Position numbers and translations under genes: made by a program. This document shows, piece after piece, positions 16,426-24,467 of a stretch of 35,312 nucleotides of DNA. This DNA comes from Gammaproteobacteria bacterium (GTDB lineage: Bacteria > Pseudomonadota > Gammaproteobacteria > Arenicellales > UBA868). The DNA is taken from NCBI GenBank assembly GCA_022451485.1, contig JAKUQS010000010.1:1-35312 (forward strand), given 5' to 3'. Each line of letters opens with the position of its first letter. Positions within the stretch are counted from its first letter, which is position 1. The notes under the pieces are model-generated. The model was given only the letters and a program-made list of their open reading frames with translations, was not told the origin of the DNA and searched no databases.

Positions 16426-18640
16426 CTTTTATTCTCCGGGGGAATTCATGGTTGGAGTCGGCGGGAGCGCATGTCATGCTACTCGACGGATCACCCGATC
16501 GGGTACCAATTAGGGCATCGCTAACCGTGACGCCCAGACCACAGTCGTGAACGATAACCGGGTTAAGGTCAAGGGTGTCGAGCATAAGCGCATTGGCAAG
16601 AGCAAAATCGCTGACGCGCACCAGCAGTTCGACCAGTGCGTCGATATCAGCTGGCGCACGGCCCCGCACACCCCCTAGTAATGACCGGCAGTGCAGTTGG
16701 TTAATCAGTCTGTGGGCTTGGCGTGGGTTAACCGGCAGCGGTGTGGTCACCAGATCGTTGACTACTTCGACTAACACGCCGCCACTGCCAATCGATAGGA
16801 GTAATCCAAAATCAGCATCGCGGTGGATGCCAACGATCAGTTCTGTGCCTGGAGGGGCCATCGGTTCTACGCGAATGCCGTCGATTTTGGCCGCGGGGGC
16901 ATGGAGGCTGGTTTGGTTCATCATCACTTCGTAGCCTGAGGCGACCTGGTCGGTGCCGACGAGATTAAGCACAACGCCGCCCACCTCGGTTTTGTGTGGT
17001 ATTTGTGCAGACTGGACTTTCAGGGCGACCGGGCCATCAAACGAAGCGGCGGCTTCCGCGGCTTCCGCGGCTGATGTGACAAGGCGTCCTGGAGGGCAGG
17101 AGATCTTGAGTTGACTCAGCATTTCTTTGGCAGCGTGCTCAGTGTACAAGGGAATATCAGAGTCCAGGGTGGGCAAAGTCTGCGTCTGAGCTGGCGGCTG
17201 ATCGTCTGCTGGATCAAATGCTTCCAGGAAGGTTTGGTAATCGGCCATTGCCTTGATGGCGCGCGCCGCGTTAGACATATTCTCGAGACAGGGAAAGCCC
17301 GCCTGCGCCAGAAGTTCCACGGCCCGTGGGTGTGCTCGGGTATAAGCGCAAAAGACAACGGGTTTCTTGATTGCTTGGCCAAGGCGCATCAGTGCCTCGA
17401 GATCCCGCTCTACGTAGGTGGGGTGAGCCAGTGAGCCGGCGACCAGGATCGCATCGATCTCCGGCGACGCCGACATGATTTCGAGGATCGGTGCATAGCC
17501 AAGCTCGAAGATCACTTGCGCAGTGACATCGACAGGGTTCCTTGATGTGCCATAAGCCGGCAGTTCTATGTCGATCTGATCGCGCGTCGTCTGATCGAGT
17601 TCGGGGACGCTAAGCCCTTGTGCTTCGCATTGGTCAGCCAACCAGGCACCCGCCCCGCCGGAGGGAGTCAGGATACCGACTCGATAGCCAAGTGGCAGGC
17701 AGCCAGAGAAGTACGCAAAGCCGGCGGCGACATCGGTCATGTGATCACTATCACTGCCGCTGATAATGCCGTAGCGTTGAAATATCGCCTGGTAAGCCTG
17801 ATACGAGCCTGCCAACGACGCTGTATGCGAGGCGGCAGCAGCGGAGGCGGCCTCGAAGCGCCCGACTTTCGCCACGATCAGTGGTTTTCTTCGTTGTGCT
17901 GCTTTTGTTGCGATTTCCCTGAGGCGTTGCGGTTGGTTGAAGCCTTCCACAAACATCAAGATGACCTGTGTGTTGTCCTCCTCAAGGAGATGCTCCAGCA
18001 CGTCCAGCGCATCAAGACCGGCCTCGTTGCCCGTAGTGACCACAAAACTGAACACCAGTCCCTTGGGCCGGCCACGATTGAAGAACGAAAAACCCACGCC
18101 ACCGCTCTGTGATATCACTGCAATACCCGCGCCGCGGCTAGCAGCCGGTTGTAGTTCTCCCTCGAAGTGCACCACAGTCGGACTGAAGGTAGCGGCCAGC
18201 GGCATCTGTCCGTTCAGGAAACCTTCTGCGTTAGGACCTAGCACTGCGATGCGATGGCGAGCCACAATATCGCTGATTGCCTGCTGACGGGTTTTGCCGA
18301 CCTCGCTCTTCTCCTCGGCAAAACCAGAACTGATAACGATGGCCGCGCGGATGCCGCGCACGGCGCACGATTCGAGTGCTACGCCAACATGGATCGCAGG
18401 AATCGTGATGATGGCGAGATCGACTGCTTGGGGCAGCGCCTCAACCGATGGGTAACAGGTCAGGCCGCGTATCTTTGAGTGGGTCCGGCTAACAACGTAA
18501 ATCGGCCCGGGGAAGGGGTGCTCAAGTATCGCCTCAACCATTCGTCCGCGAATAATTTGCGGGTCTGGCGAGGCACCGATCAACGCAATCGACTGAGGCC
18601 AAAACAGGGCGCGAATAGTGTCTTTCACGCGTTGGGTCAA
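16418..18640 (-). CDS. NDP-forming acyl-CoA synthetase (acetate-CoA ligase, ADP-forming type), fused alpha-beta
   Basis: A 740-residue single-chain acyl-CoA synthetase that makes a CoA thioester from acid, CoA and ATP with release of ADP. Order of domains: CoA-binding Rossmann domain with IALIGASPDP at 18-27, ligase-type domain with SQSGGVGFSFFNRG at 177-190, the loop ASHTASLAGSY with the expected phosphorylated His272, and a C-terminal ATP-grasp region including LKVQSAQIPHKTEVGGV. The family GPNCLG motif reads GPNAEG (135-140), an unusual change. The start is TTG at 18640, overlapping the acyl-CoA dehydrogenase stop as TTGA. Length matches fused family members. The true acid is unknown; the operon suggests a branched or dicarboxylic compound. 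Confidence 0.9.
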   Translation of the reverse strand: MTQRVKDTIRALFWPQSIALIGASPDPQIIRGRMVEAILEHPFPGPIYVVSRTHSKIRGLTCYPSVEALPQAVDLAIITIPAIHVGVALESCAVRGIRAAIVISSGFAEEKSEVGKTRQQAISDIVARHRIAVLGPNAEGFLNGQMPLAATFSPTVVHFEGELQPAASRGAGIAVISQSGGVGFSFFNRGRPKGLVFSFVVTTGNEAGLDALDVLEHLLEEDNTQVILMFVEGFNQPQRLREIATKAAQRRKPLIVAKVGRFEAASAAAASHTASLAGSYQAYQAIFQRYGIISGSDSDHMTDVAAGFAYFSGCLPLGYRVGILTPSGGAGAWLADQCEAQGLSVPELDQTTRDQIDIELPAYGTSRNPVDVTAQVIFELGYAPILEIMSASPEIDAILVAGSLAHPTYVERDLEALMRLGQAIKKPVVFCAYTRAHPRAVELLAQAGFPCLENMSNAARAIKAMADYQTFLEAFDPADDQPPAQTQTLPTLDSDIPLYTEHAAKEMLSQLKISCPPGRLVTSAAEAAEAAASFDGPVALKVQSAQIPHKTEVGGVVLNLVGTDQVASGYEVMMNQTSLHAPAAKIDGIRVEPMAPPGTELIVGIHRDADFGLLLSIGSGGVLVEVVNDLVTTPLPVNPRQAHRLINQLHCRSLLGGVRGRAPADIDALVELLVRVSDFALANALMLDTLDLNPVIVHDCGLGVTVSDALIGTRSGDPSSSMTCAPADSNHEFPRRIKDV

Positions 18641-19794
18641 CGCAGGCCAAGGCCACGGGCAATAATGCCGCGCAGCACTTCACGGGTACCGCCCTGTATC
18701 GTCAGCTTGGGTGCGATCAGGGTTGCTTGCCGAAGTATTTCGTCGAGTTGCTCGCGGTTTCCAGGTTCAACAATGATGTCGGGCACCAGGTCGCGAGCCG
18801 TACCAGGAAGCGCCTGCTCCCAGTTGGTTCCCATCTCTTTAACCACGGCGGCCTCAACCTCCGGCACTTTGCCATCGTGCAGCATGCCAGCTACCGACAG
18901 AGACATCTGTCGTAAGGTCGCGACTTGAGCAACCAGTCGTCCAATACCCTCAGCGGTTCTGGGTTCGGGATCTTGGCCGGCCGCATGAATGAGGCTATGT
19001 AACACGGCAATGGTTTCGAGGAAGCGTTCGGGTCCGCTGCGTTCGTAGGCCAGCTCATTGGTGGCTTGTTTCCAGGCCATGTCGACTTCGCCGATCACGT
19101 GGTCATCGGTCACTAATACGTCGTCAAAGGTAACTTCGTTGAACTCGTGCGCACCAGTCAGATTATGAATTGGTCGGACAGTAAGGCCAGCTGAATCCAT
19201 TGGGATCAAGAACTGTGTCAGCCCATGTCGACGATTTTCTTCAGTAGCGGGCGCAGTTCGCAGCAGTGCAATCATATAGTGAGAGCGGTGTGCGTTGCTG
19301 GTCCAAATTTTTCGACCGTTAACGGACCAACCTTCGGTCACGCGCTCGGCTCGTGAGCGCAGTGAGAACAAGTCAGATCCCGAATCGGGTTCGCTCATCC
19401 CGATACAAAAGTAGCACTCGCCAGCAATGATGCGCGGCAGTATCTGTCGCTTCATAGCGTCGCGACCATAGTGGATCAGCATAGGTCCACTTTGTCGATC
19501 AGCCACCCAATGGGCCCAGACGGGTGCCCCGGCAGCAATCATCTCCTCGGTAACAACGAACCGTTCCAGGAAGCCGCGCTCGCCGCCGCCGTACTTTTGG
19601 GGCCAGGTCATGCCGATAAAGCCGGCGGCACCACATCGTTGGCTAAACTCAGGCGAGTGGCCTGTCATGCCTAACCCGTTGGGAGTAAAGGTCCCGGCAC
19701 TGGCTTCTTGTTCGAGAAAATCCCGCACACGCGCACGCATCGCTTCAGCCGCGGACGGTAATTGAATTGGGTCAAATTGAATGGCGCGAGTCAT
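18637..19794 (-). CDS. Acyl-CoA dehydrogenase
   Basis: A 385-residue FAD-dependent acyl-CoA dehydrogenase, which introduces the alpha-beta double bond in an acyl-CoA. Seen: FCIGMSEPDSGSDLFSLRSRA, the family flavin/substrate signature, a W-rich IWTSNAHR middle strand, and a C-terminal helical domain with LAYERSGPERF and QGGTREVLRGIIARGLGLR. The ATG at 19794 (MTRAIQFDPIQ) is preferred to a TTG 63 bp upstream, because the extra 21 residues look non-homologous; the ribosome site is weak either way. It heads the minus-strand operon with the NDP-forming synthetase and crotonase-fold gene, and is divergent, with 92 bp between starts, from a second, shorter acyl-CoA dehydrogenase. Confidence 0.92.
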   Translation of the reverse strand: MTRAIQFDPIQLPSAAEAMRARVRDFLEQEASAGTFTPNGLGMTGHSPEFSQRCGAAGFIGMTWPQKYGGGERGFLERFVVTEEMIAAGAPVWAHWVADRQSGPMLIHYGRDAMKRQILPRIIAGECYFCIGMSEPDSGSDLFSLRSRAERVTEGWSVNGRKIWTSNAHRSHYMIALLRTAPATEENRRHGLTQFLIPMDSAGLTVRPIHNLTGAHEFNEVTFDDVLVTDDHVIGEVDMAWKQATNELAYERSGPERFLETIAVLHSLIHAAGQDPEPRTAEGIGRLVAQVATLRQMSLSVAGMLHDGKVPEVEAAVVKEMGTNWEQALPGTARDLVPDIIVEPGNREQLDEILRQATLIAPKLTIQGGTREVLRGIIARGLGLR

Positions 19795-19886
19795 CGGCGT
19801 TGTCGGCTTGAAGGGCGTAAAATGCTGATTGTCCCGGTTTCGCGCTTCAAGCGCCAATCGAACGGACTTAACGTACCCCGACAGGC

Positions 19887-20948
19887 ATGTTTATGATTCA
19901 ACCCGACCCGATCATTGTTGAAACAGTTGACCGGTTACTAGAAGAACAGTGCTCTGCTGACGTGATCAATGCGGCTGAGGATGGACAGTGGCCCGCGTCA
20001 CTGTGGCAATCACTTGAGGATGCCGGCGCAACCCAGGCCTGGGTGCCTGAGGCAGCGGGCGGCGGTGGGGCAACGATTGCAGATGGATTTGCGATCACTC
20101 GATTGGCCGGTAAACATGCCGCGCCGGTTCCGCTGGCCGAGACTTTGCTGGCCGGATACCTCCTCGCAGCCGCTGGGTTGGAGGTGCCGACCGGTCCCCT
20201 GACTATTGCACCGGTGCTAGGCGAAACCGAATTCTGTCCAAATGAACAGGGTGGTTTTGAAGGCAGTGCCCGACGTGTCCCGTGTGTTCGCAATGCCGGA
20301 TTTATGGTGGCTACGATAGATGGAAATGCTCGTGCTGGGTTAGGCCTTTTTGACCGTAGCAGTTGGCGGATTAGTGAGGGGGCCGGCATCATAAAGGGGC
20401 TCGATGCGAACGTTCATCTTTATGGCGAAGCGATTGCTATTGCTGATACAGGCGACTGGCGTGGCCCGTTATTGCTGCTGGGAGCGGCGGTTCGTGCCCA
20501 TCAGATCGCAGGTGCACTTGAGCATATGCTGGCGCAGTCAATCGAGTATGCGCAGACGCGAAATCAGTTCGGCCGCCCGATTTCTAAATTTCAGGCGGTG
20601 CAGCACAATCTGGCTGTGTTGGCCGGTGAGGCGGCGGCTGCTGGCGCTGCGGCCGATGGTGCGATGAAGGCGATTGTGCTTCACGGTTTAGACGACGCCC
20701 GCACTTTCATGGCGGTCGCCTCGGCTAAGATTAGAGCTGGTGAGGCGGCGGGGACAGGCGCCGCGATTGCCCACCAGGTGCACGGCGCGATTGGATTTAC
20801 ACGAGAGTACAGCCTGCACCAGAGAACGCGGCGTCTATGGACCTGGCGAGATGATTTTCATTCGGAACGGGTGTGGGCAGATCGTTTGGGTCGAGCCGTT
20901 TGTGCTGAAGGTGCAGACCGACTGTGGCCTTCGTTGACTGCAATATAG
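19887..20948 (+). CDS. Short acyl-CoA dehydrogenase-like protein
   Basis: A 353-residue protein of the acyl-CoA dehydrogenase family, shorter than its neighbour (385). The N-terminal helical domain and the C-terminal domain are recognisable (YAQTRNQFGRPISKFQAVQH, then HQVHGAIGFTREYSLHQRTRR). The usual TEPxxGSD signature in the middle domain is not visible; the region instead has a reduced beta domain. Short partners of this kind form alpha2-beta2 heteromers with a full-length dehydrogenase in steroid and branched-acid degradation, so pairing with the divergent neighbour is a reasonable inference. Start ATG at 19887; a second ATG lies two codons later. No independent evidence for substrate. 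Confidence 0.88.
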   Translation: MFMIQPDPIIVETVDRLLEEQCSADVINAAEDGQWPASLWQSLEDAGATQAWVPEAAGGGGATIADGFAITRLAGKHAAPVPLAETLLAGYLLAAAGLEVPTGPLTIAPVLGETEFCPNEQGGFEGSARRVPCVRNAGFMVATIDGNARAGLGLFDRSSWRISEGAGIIKGLDANVHLYGEAIAIADTGDWRGPLLLLGAAVRAHQIAGALEHMLAQSIEYAQTRNQFGRPISKFQAVQHNLAVLAGEAAAAGAAADGAMKAIVLHGLDDARTFMAVASAKIRAGEAAGTGAAIAHQVHGAIGFTREYSLHQRTRRLWTWRDDFHSERVWADRLGRAVCAEGADRLWPSLTAI

Positions 20949-21031
20949 TCCTACCTCCAGGGGTATGATTTAGCCGCAGGTTGAGTGCAACGATTCGCTC
21001 TGGATGAATTGTGGCTGTGTCCTAATTCGTT

Positions 21032-21646
21032 TCAGGGTATGAGCCAGTCGCTTTTTAGCGAGCCGGCCGCATCCCAAACGAAGCGCGCACGTCGATGTCC
21101 ACGCCGCGGCAGATAGAGCCACTCTAGTTGGTTAATCGTAAAGACGATCACAGCAAAATGACTGTAGGCGATTTCGTTTTCAGCATGTGTCGGCATTGAT
21201 TCGGCATTAATTACTGGCCGCCCGTCAGTGGCTTGCACTGAAATTGATCCGGGATCGGGATCAGTCAGGTAGTTGCAACGATTAGGGCCTGGCATCACGG
21301 CCCATGCCTCGTAGGTGATTGCGTTGTTGTAGTTGACAGTAGCGTCGACGCCAAGGCGCAGTTGCATCATCGGATTTGGCTGGTAGGCCACCAGACTGCA
21401 GATCGATTGGGCCCGCAACTGCGCGACTTTTGCCGAGCGAACATCGGTATAGATTTGCAGTTGGCGTTGTTGTCGATTGATTCCGCGCAGGACCACCGTA
21501 CGCCCCTGTGCCACACCATCGGCGCCAACACTGATCAGCACGGGTGTCCGGACAGGAGAGGTAGGATTTTCAATGGCTTCTTCAAGCAAACGCCACGACC
21601 GTTCCAAAGCCCCGGACAAATCATCGTAGAAATCGTTTTCATTCAT
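21032..21646 (-). CDS. Pyridoxamine 5'-phosphate oxidase-like FMN-binding protein (Alr4036 type)
   Basis: A 204-residue split-barrel flavoprotein. Seen: QGRTVVLRGINRQQRQLQIY (flavin phosphate contact region), YTDVRSAKVAQLRA (RSxK motif) and a C-terminal LEWLYLPRRGHRRARF segment, all typical of the PNPOx/Alr4036 domain. The N-terminal ATG at 21646 (MNENDFYDDL) has AAGGTAG upstream; 63 additional upstream residues are polar and rejected. Members bind FMN and may oxidise pyridoxamine phosphate or act on other small molecules; no proof of pyridoxal synthesis is present. The gene converges with the short acyl-CoA dehydrogenase, and its 5' side faces the Cys-rich gene in a 101-bp divergent region. 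Confidence 0.82.
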   Translation of the reverse strand: MNENDFYDDLSGALERSWRLLEEAIENPTSPVRTPVLISVGADGVAQGRTVVLRGINRQQRQLQIYTDVRSAKVAQLRAQSICSLVAYQPNPMMQLRLGVDATVNYNNAITYEAWAVMPGPNRCNYLTDPDPGSISVQATDGRPVINAESMPTHAENEIAYSHFAVIVFTINQLEWLYLPRRGHRRARFVWDAAGSLKSDWLIP

Positions 21647-21747
21647 GTTTCTGCTACCTTGGCTAACTGGAAACGTGAGGGTATGGTCACTCTTCCATAC
21701 TAATCTAGTCGCACTGTATCCGAAGCGGTCAGGCACGGGGGCGAAAA

Positions 21748-22119
21748 ATGGAGCTGAAATCAAATAACTTGGTTTGTTGGAAGTGTGGTACCCCCGTTGT
21801 CGATGAGCCCATGCCCTTGTCGACCTATGCTGCATGCCGAACCTGTCGCGCGTCGCTGCATGTGTGCCGACTTTGTCAATTTGATAATGCTAGGTTGCGT
21901 GCAGATTGCAATGAACCGCGAGCAGAATCGGTAAGCGATAGGGACAAGGCAAATTTCTGTGACTGGTTCAAGCCGCAGGTTGGGTTGTCTGCAATTGAGC
22001 GGCCTCATCAACGGGATGATGAGCGCGAACAACTGGCGTCACTATTTTCCAGTGTCGATAAATCAGCTGACACTGGTGAAAGTCCCCAAACCTTGGATGA
22101 GTTGTTCAAGAAGGATTAA
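21748..22119 (+). CDS. Small Cys-rich (zinc-ribbon-like) conserved protein
   Basis: A 123-residue protein with an N-terminal metal-binding-like region: CWKC at 10-13, CRTC at 30-33, CRLC at 40-43, plus single Cys residues at 54 and 71. The segments SLHVCRLCQFDNARLRADCN, EPRAESVSDRD and ANFCDWFKP recall a conserved proteobacterial family of unknown function with paired Cys motifs. The C-terminal half is acidic and probably flexible. The ATG at 21748 follows GGGGGCG. The start faces that of the PNPOx-like gene across a 101-bp divergent region. Zinc binding is inferred from the motif spacing; the role is unknown. Confidence 0.75.
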   Translation: MELKSNNLVCWKCGTPVVDEPMPLSTYAACRTCRASLHVCRLCQFDNARLRADCNEPRAESVSDRDKANFCDWFKPQVGLSAIERPHQRDDEREQLASLFSSVDKSADTGESPQTLDELFKKD

Positions 22120-22204
22120 CAAGTCTCTGCTCGTCGACTAATCTATCCACTCGACAAAACAACCGGCAAAACTGGATAACCTAATAAGGAAAACCTAGAG
22201 ATCG

Positions 22205-23068
22205 ATGGTGATGAAATTATGCGCGTTTTTTCCAACTCGAGACATTGGGCGTGATCCCGTTAAGGTGCGCGATTGGAGTCAGGCCGCGGAAGACCTGGGT
22301 TACGCCAGTATCGAGGTGCCTGACCATGTCTTCGGCGCGGCGCCACGGGACGGCTGGTCACCCCGATACAGCGATCAGGATCCATTTCATGAGGTGTTTG
22401 TTACGCTTGGTTACCTCGCCGGTGTCACTAAGACTATTGAATTGACAACGGGTGTTCTGATCTTGCCGCAGCGCCAGACGGGTTTGGTTGCCAAGCAGGC
22501 GGCCGAAGTAGATCTCCTTTCAGGGGGGCGACTTCGGCTGGGTATCGGTGTTGGTTGGAATCCCGTTGAATACCAGGCGCTGGGTAAGGAATGGAGGGAT
22601 CGCGGTGCGTGTCAAGCGGAACAAGTTGAAGTGCTGCGACAGTTATGGACACAGGATCTGGTGACCTACCAGGGGAAGTTTCATGATCTGCGTGCGGTCA
22701 ACATCACACCCCCACCGATTCAGCGACCTATACCCGTTTGGTTCGGGGGGTCCTCGGATGCGGTGATTAAGCGGGCGGCACGATGGGGTGACGGTTGGAT
22801 GCCGATCATGAACCCCGGCGTTACCGCGGAGAAGAAACTTGCGCTATTACGTTCTGAATTGAAATACCATGGGCGAGACGAGGCAGAATTTGGACTCGAG
22901 GGTTGGTTACGGGTTGACACACCTGAACCGGAGGCGTGGGCCAGCACTGTGGCGCATTGGTCGAAGTTGGGCGCCACGCGGGTGCTGTTGTACCCGATGT
23001 ACCGTATGACATCCTTGGACGAACAAATCGGCACATTGCGTCGCTTTAAAGAGGTTGTCACCGGTTAG
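22205..23068 (+). CDS. LLM-class flavin-dependent oxidoreductase (luciferase-like)
   Basis: A 287-residue TIM-barrel protein of the luciferase-like monooxygenase class, which oxidises small molecules using reduced FMN or F420. Seen: LTTGVLILPQRQTGLVAKQAAEVD, then LSGGRLRLGIGVGWNPVEY, then IPVWFGGSSDAVIKRAARWGDGWMP, all typical of the TIGR03619-type subfamily. F420 is uncommon in proteobacteria, so FMN is the safer assumption. The ATG at 22205 has AAGGA about 17 nt upstream; the next ATG at 22211 is two codons later. It lies 85 bp after the Cys-rich gene on the same strand. In a ring-degradation setting it could hydroxylate or open a heterocycle, but this is speculative. Confidence 0.88.
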   Translation: MVMKLCAFFPTRDIGRDPVKVRDWSQAAEDLGYASIEVPDHVFGAAPRDGWSPRYSDQDPFHEVFVTLGYLAGVTKTIELTTGVLILPQRQTGLVAKQAAEVDLLSGGRLRLGIGVGWNPVEYQALGKEWRDRGACQAEQVEVLRQLWTQDLVTYQGKFHDLRAVNITPPPIQRPIPVWFGGSSDAVIKRAARWGDGWMPIMNPGVTAEKKLALLRSELKYHGRDEAEFGLEGWLRVDTPEPEAWASTVAHWSKLGATRVLLYPMYRMTSLDEQIGTLRRFKEVVTG

Positions 23069-23221
23069 TCGGACTCACTTAGTCACTTTGTTTCGTGGTA
23101 GCCAAAAAAATGTTGCGGGGATGCAGAATGCTCATGTGGCGCGGATGGGATACCGGTCAAAGTACTGACGGTGGTATTGAGTAACATATGCGAATAATAA
23201 AATTTTAAGGAGTTGCTATCG

Positions 23222-24421
23222 ATGTCGTTCGCTCGTGGTAGAGAGTTGGTGTTAACCCCCGGTCCATCGGTTATGCCTGACCGGGTCCTGCGGGCCATGC
23301 AGCGGCCCGCCCCGAATATTTACGAAGGTGAGTTGGTGGAGATTACTGACAGCATTTTGCGTGATCTTGGGCGGTTGGCGGGCACGGCGGGTGAAACTGC
23401 GTTGTACGTGTCGAACGGGCACGGTGTGTGGGAAGCCGCCCTCAGTAACTTGTTTAGCCCTGGCGATGCCATTCTGGCACTGGCCAGCGGTACTTTTGGT
23501 CACGGTTGGGGGGACACCGGTCGAGTGATGGGACTCGATGTGGAGGTGCTCGAGTTTGGGCGCCATGCCCCGGTTGATCCAACGGTGCTTGGTGAGCGGT
23601 TGAAAGAAGATCCCGCCCATCATATTAAGGGCATACTCGTGGTTCATGCTGACACTTCCAGCTCAGTTCGTAACGATGTTCTGCGGTTACGAGAAGTGAT
23701 CGATGATGTGGGGCACCCTGCGTTGTTATTGGTGGATTGCATCGCTTCTTTTTGTTGCGATGTTTATGAGATGGATGAATGGGGTGTGGATGTTACGGTG
23801 ACGGCCTGTCAGAAGGGATTGATGACCCCCCCAGGGCTCGCCTATGTCATGTTCAATGACAAAGCGGCAGCGACTGCGCGCGCCAACCCTGTGCGTTCGC
23901 CCTATTGGGACTGGTCGCCTCGCACGCAGCCTGAGCGGTTCTACGAACGCTTTTGCGGCACTGCGCCAACGCACCTGCTGTATGCTCAGCGCGAAGCGCT
24001 TGACATGATTGCCGAAGAAGGGCGAGAAGCTATTTTTAAGCGTCACGCCCTTCTCGCTCGCGCAGTCTGGGCGGCGGTCGTCGCATGGGGTTTAGATGGA
24101 CCTCTCCGGTGCAATATCGAAGACCCTGAATGTCGATCACATGCAGTGACTACGATTCTTGCAGACGCGCAGGATATGCTTCAACTGCGCCGATGGTGCG
24201 AGGATAAAACTGGTTTGATACTGGGTCTTGGTTTGGGATTCCTGGTGCCCGAATTCATGGAGGGGAAATCAGTTTTTCGTATTGGCCACATGGGGCACCT
24301 TAATCCACCGATGCTATTGGGAGCATTGGCGACGATCGATAGCGGACTTAAAGCGTTGGATATTCCACACGGGCCAGGTGCGGTCGAAGCGGCGGCGGTG
24401 GTCACAGCAACGATTTCCTAA
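23222..24421 (+). CDS. Class-V aminotransferase (alanine/serine/ureidoglycine-glyoxylate type)
   Basis: A 399-residue PLP-dependent class-V aminotransferase. The cofactor lysine is Lys198 in TACQKGLMTPPG; Asp172 in VDCIASF contacts the pyridine nitrogen; the SNGHG stretch at 64-68 binds the PLP phosphate. This subgroup transfers amino groups to glyoxylate from alanine, serine or (S)-ureidoglycine (PucG of purine catabolism). Which donor is used cannot be read from sequence. The ATG at 23222 has AAGGAG 9 nt upstream, so the TTG nine bases earlier is rejected. The gene converges on hyuB, with 46 bp between stops. Its position beside hydantoinase-type genes makes a ureidoglycine- or amino-acid-related role plausible. 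Confidence 0.88.
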   Translation: MSFARGRELVLTPGPSVMPDRVLRAMQRPAPNIYEGELVEITDSILRDLGRLAGTAGETALYVSNGHGVWEAALSNLFSPGDAILALASGTFGHGWGDTGRVMGLDVEVLEFGRHAPVDPTVLGERLKEDPAHHIKGILVVHADTSSSVRNDVLRLREVIDDVGHPALLLVDCIASFCCDVYEMDEWGVDVTVTACQKGLMTPPGLAYVMFNDKAAATARANPVRSPYWDWSPRTQPERFYERFCGTAPTHLLYAQREALDMIAEEGREAIFKRHALLARAVWAAVVAWGLDGPLRCNIEDPECRSHAVTTILADAQDMLQLRRWCEDKTGLILGLGLGFLVPEFMEGKSVFRIGHMGHLNPPMLLGALATIDSGLKALDIPHGPGAVEAAAVVTATIS

Positions 24422-24423
24422 AG

Positions 24424-24441
24424 CCACAGCGGTCGATGTGG
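24424..24441. terminator. Weak convergent hairpin between aminotransferase and hyuB
   Basis: CCACA at 24424-24428 pairs with TGTGG at 24437-24441, and the stem extends by one G-U and one A-T pair. It lies in the 46-bp convergent gap, where a shared terminator would be expected, but there is no clear U-run on either strand. Support is weak. Confidence 0.25.
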
Positions 24442-24467
24442 TTGCTAAGTGATCATGACCCATTGGT

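Noticed and set aside
17618..18112. 164-codon plus-strand open frame inside the NDP-forming synthetase
   Set aside because: Antisense shadow of a gene with clear family motifs; its translation has no recognisable domain and no ribosome site.
18479..18928. 149-codon plus-strand open frame over the junction of the synthetase and acyl-CoA dehydrogenase genes
   Set aside because: It spans two solid minus-strand genes; composition is Arg/Ser-rich as expected for a shadow frame.
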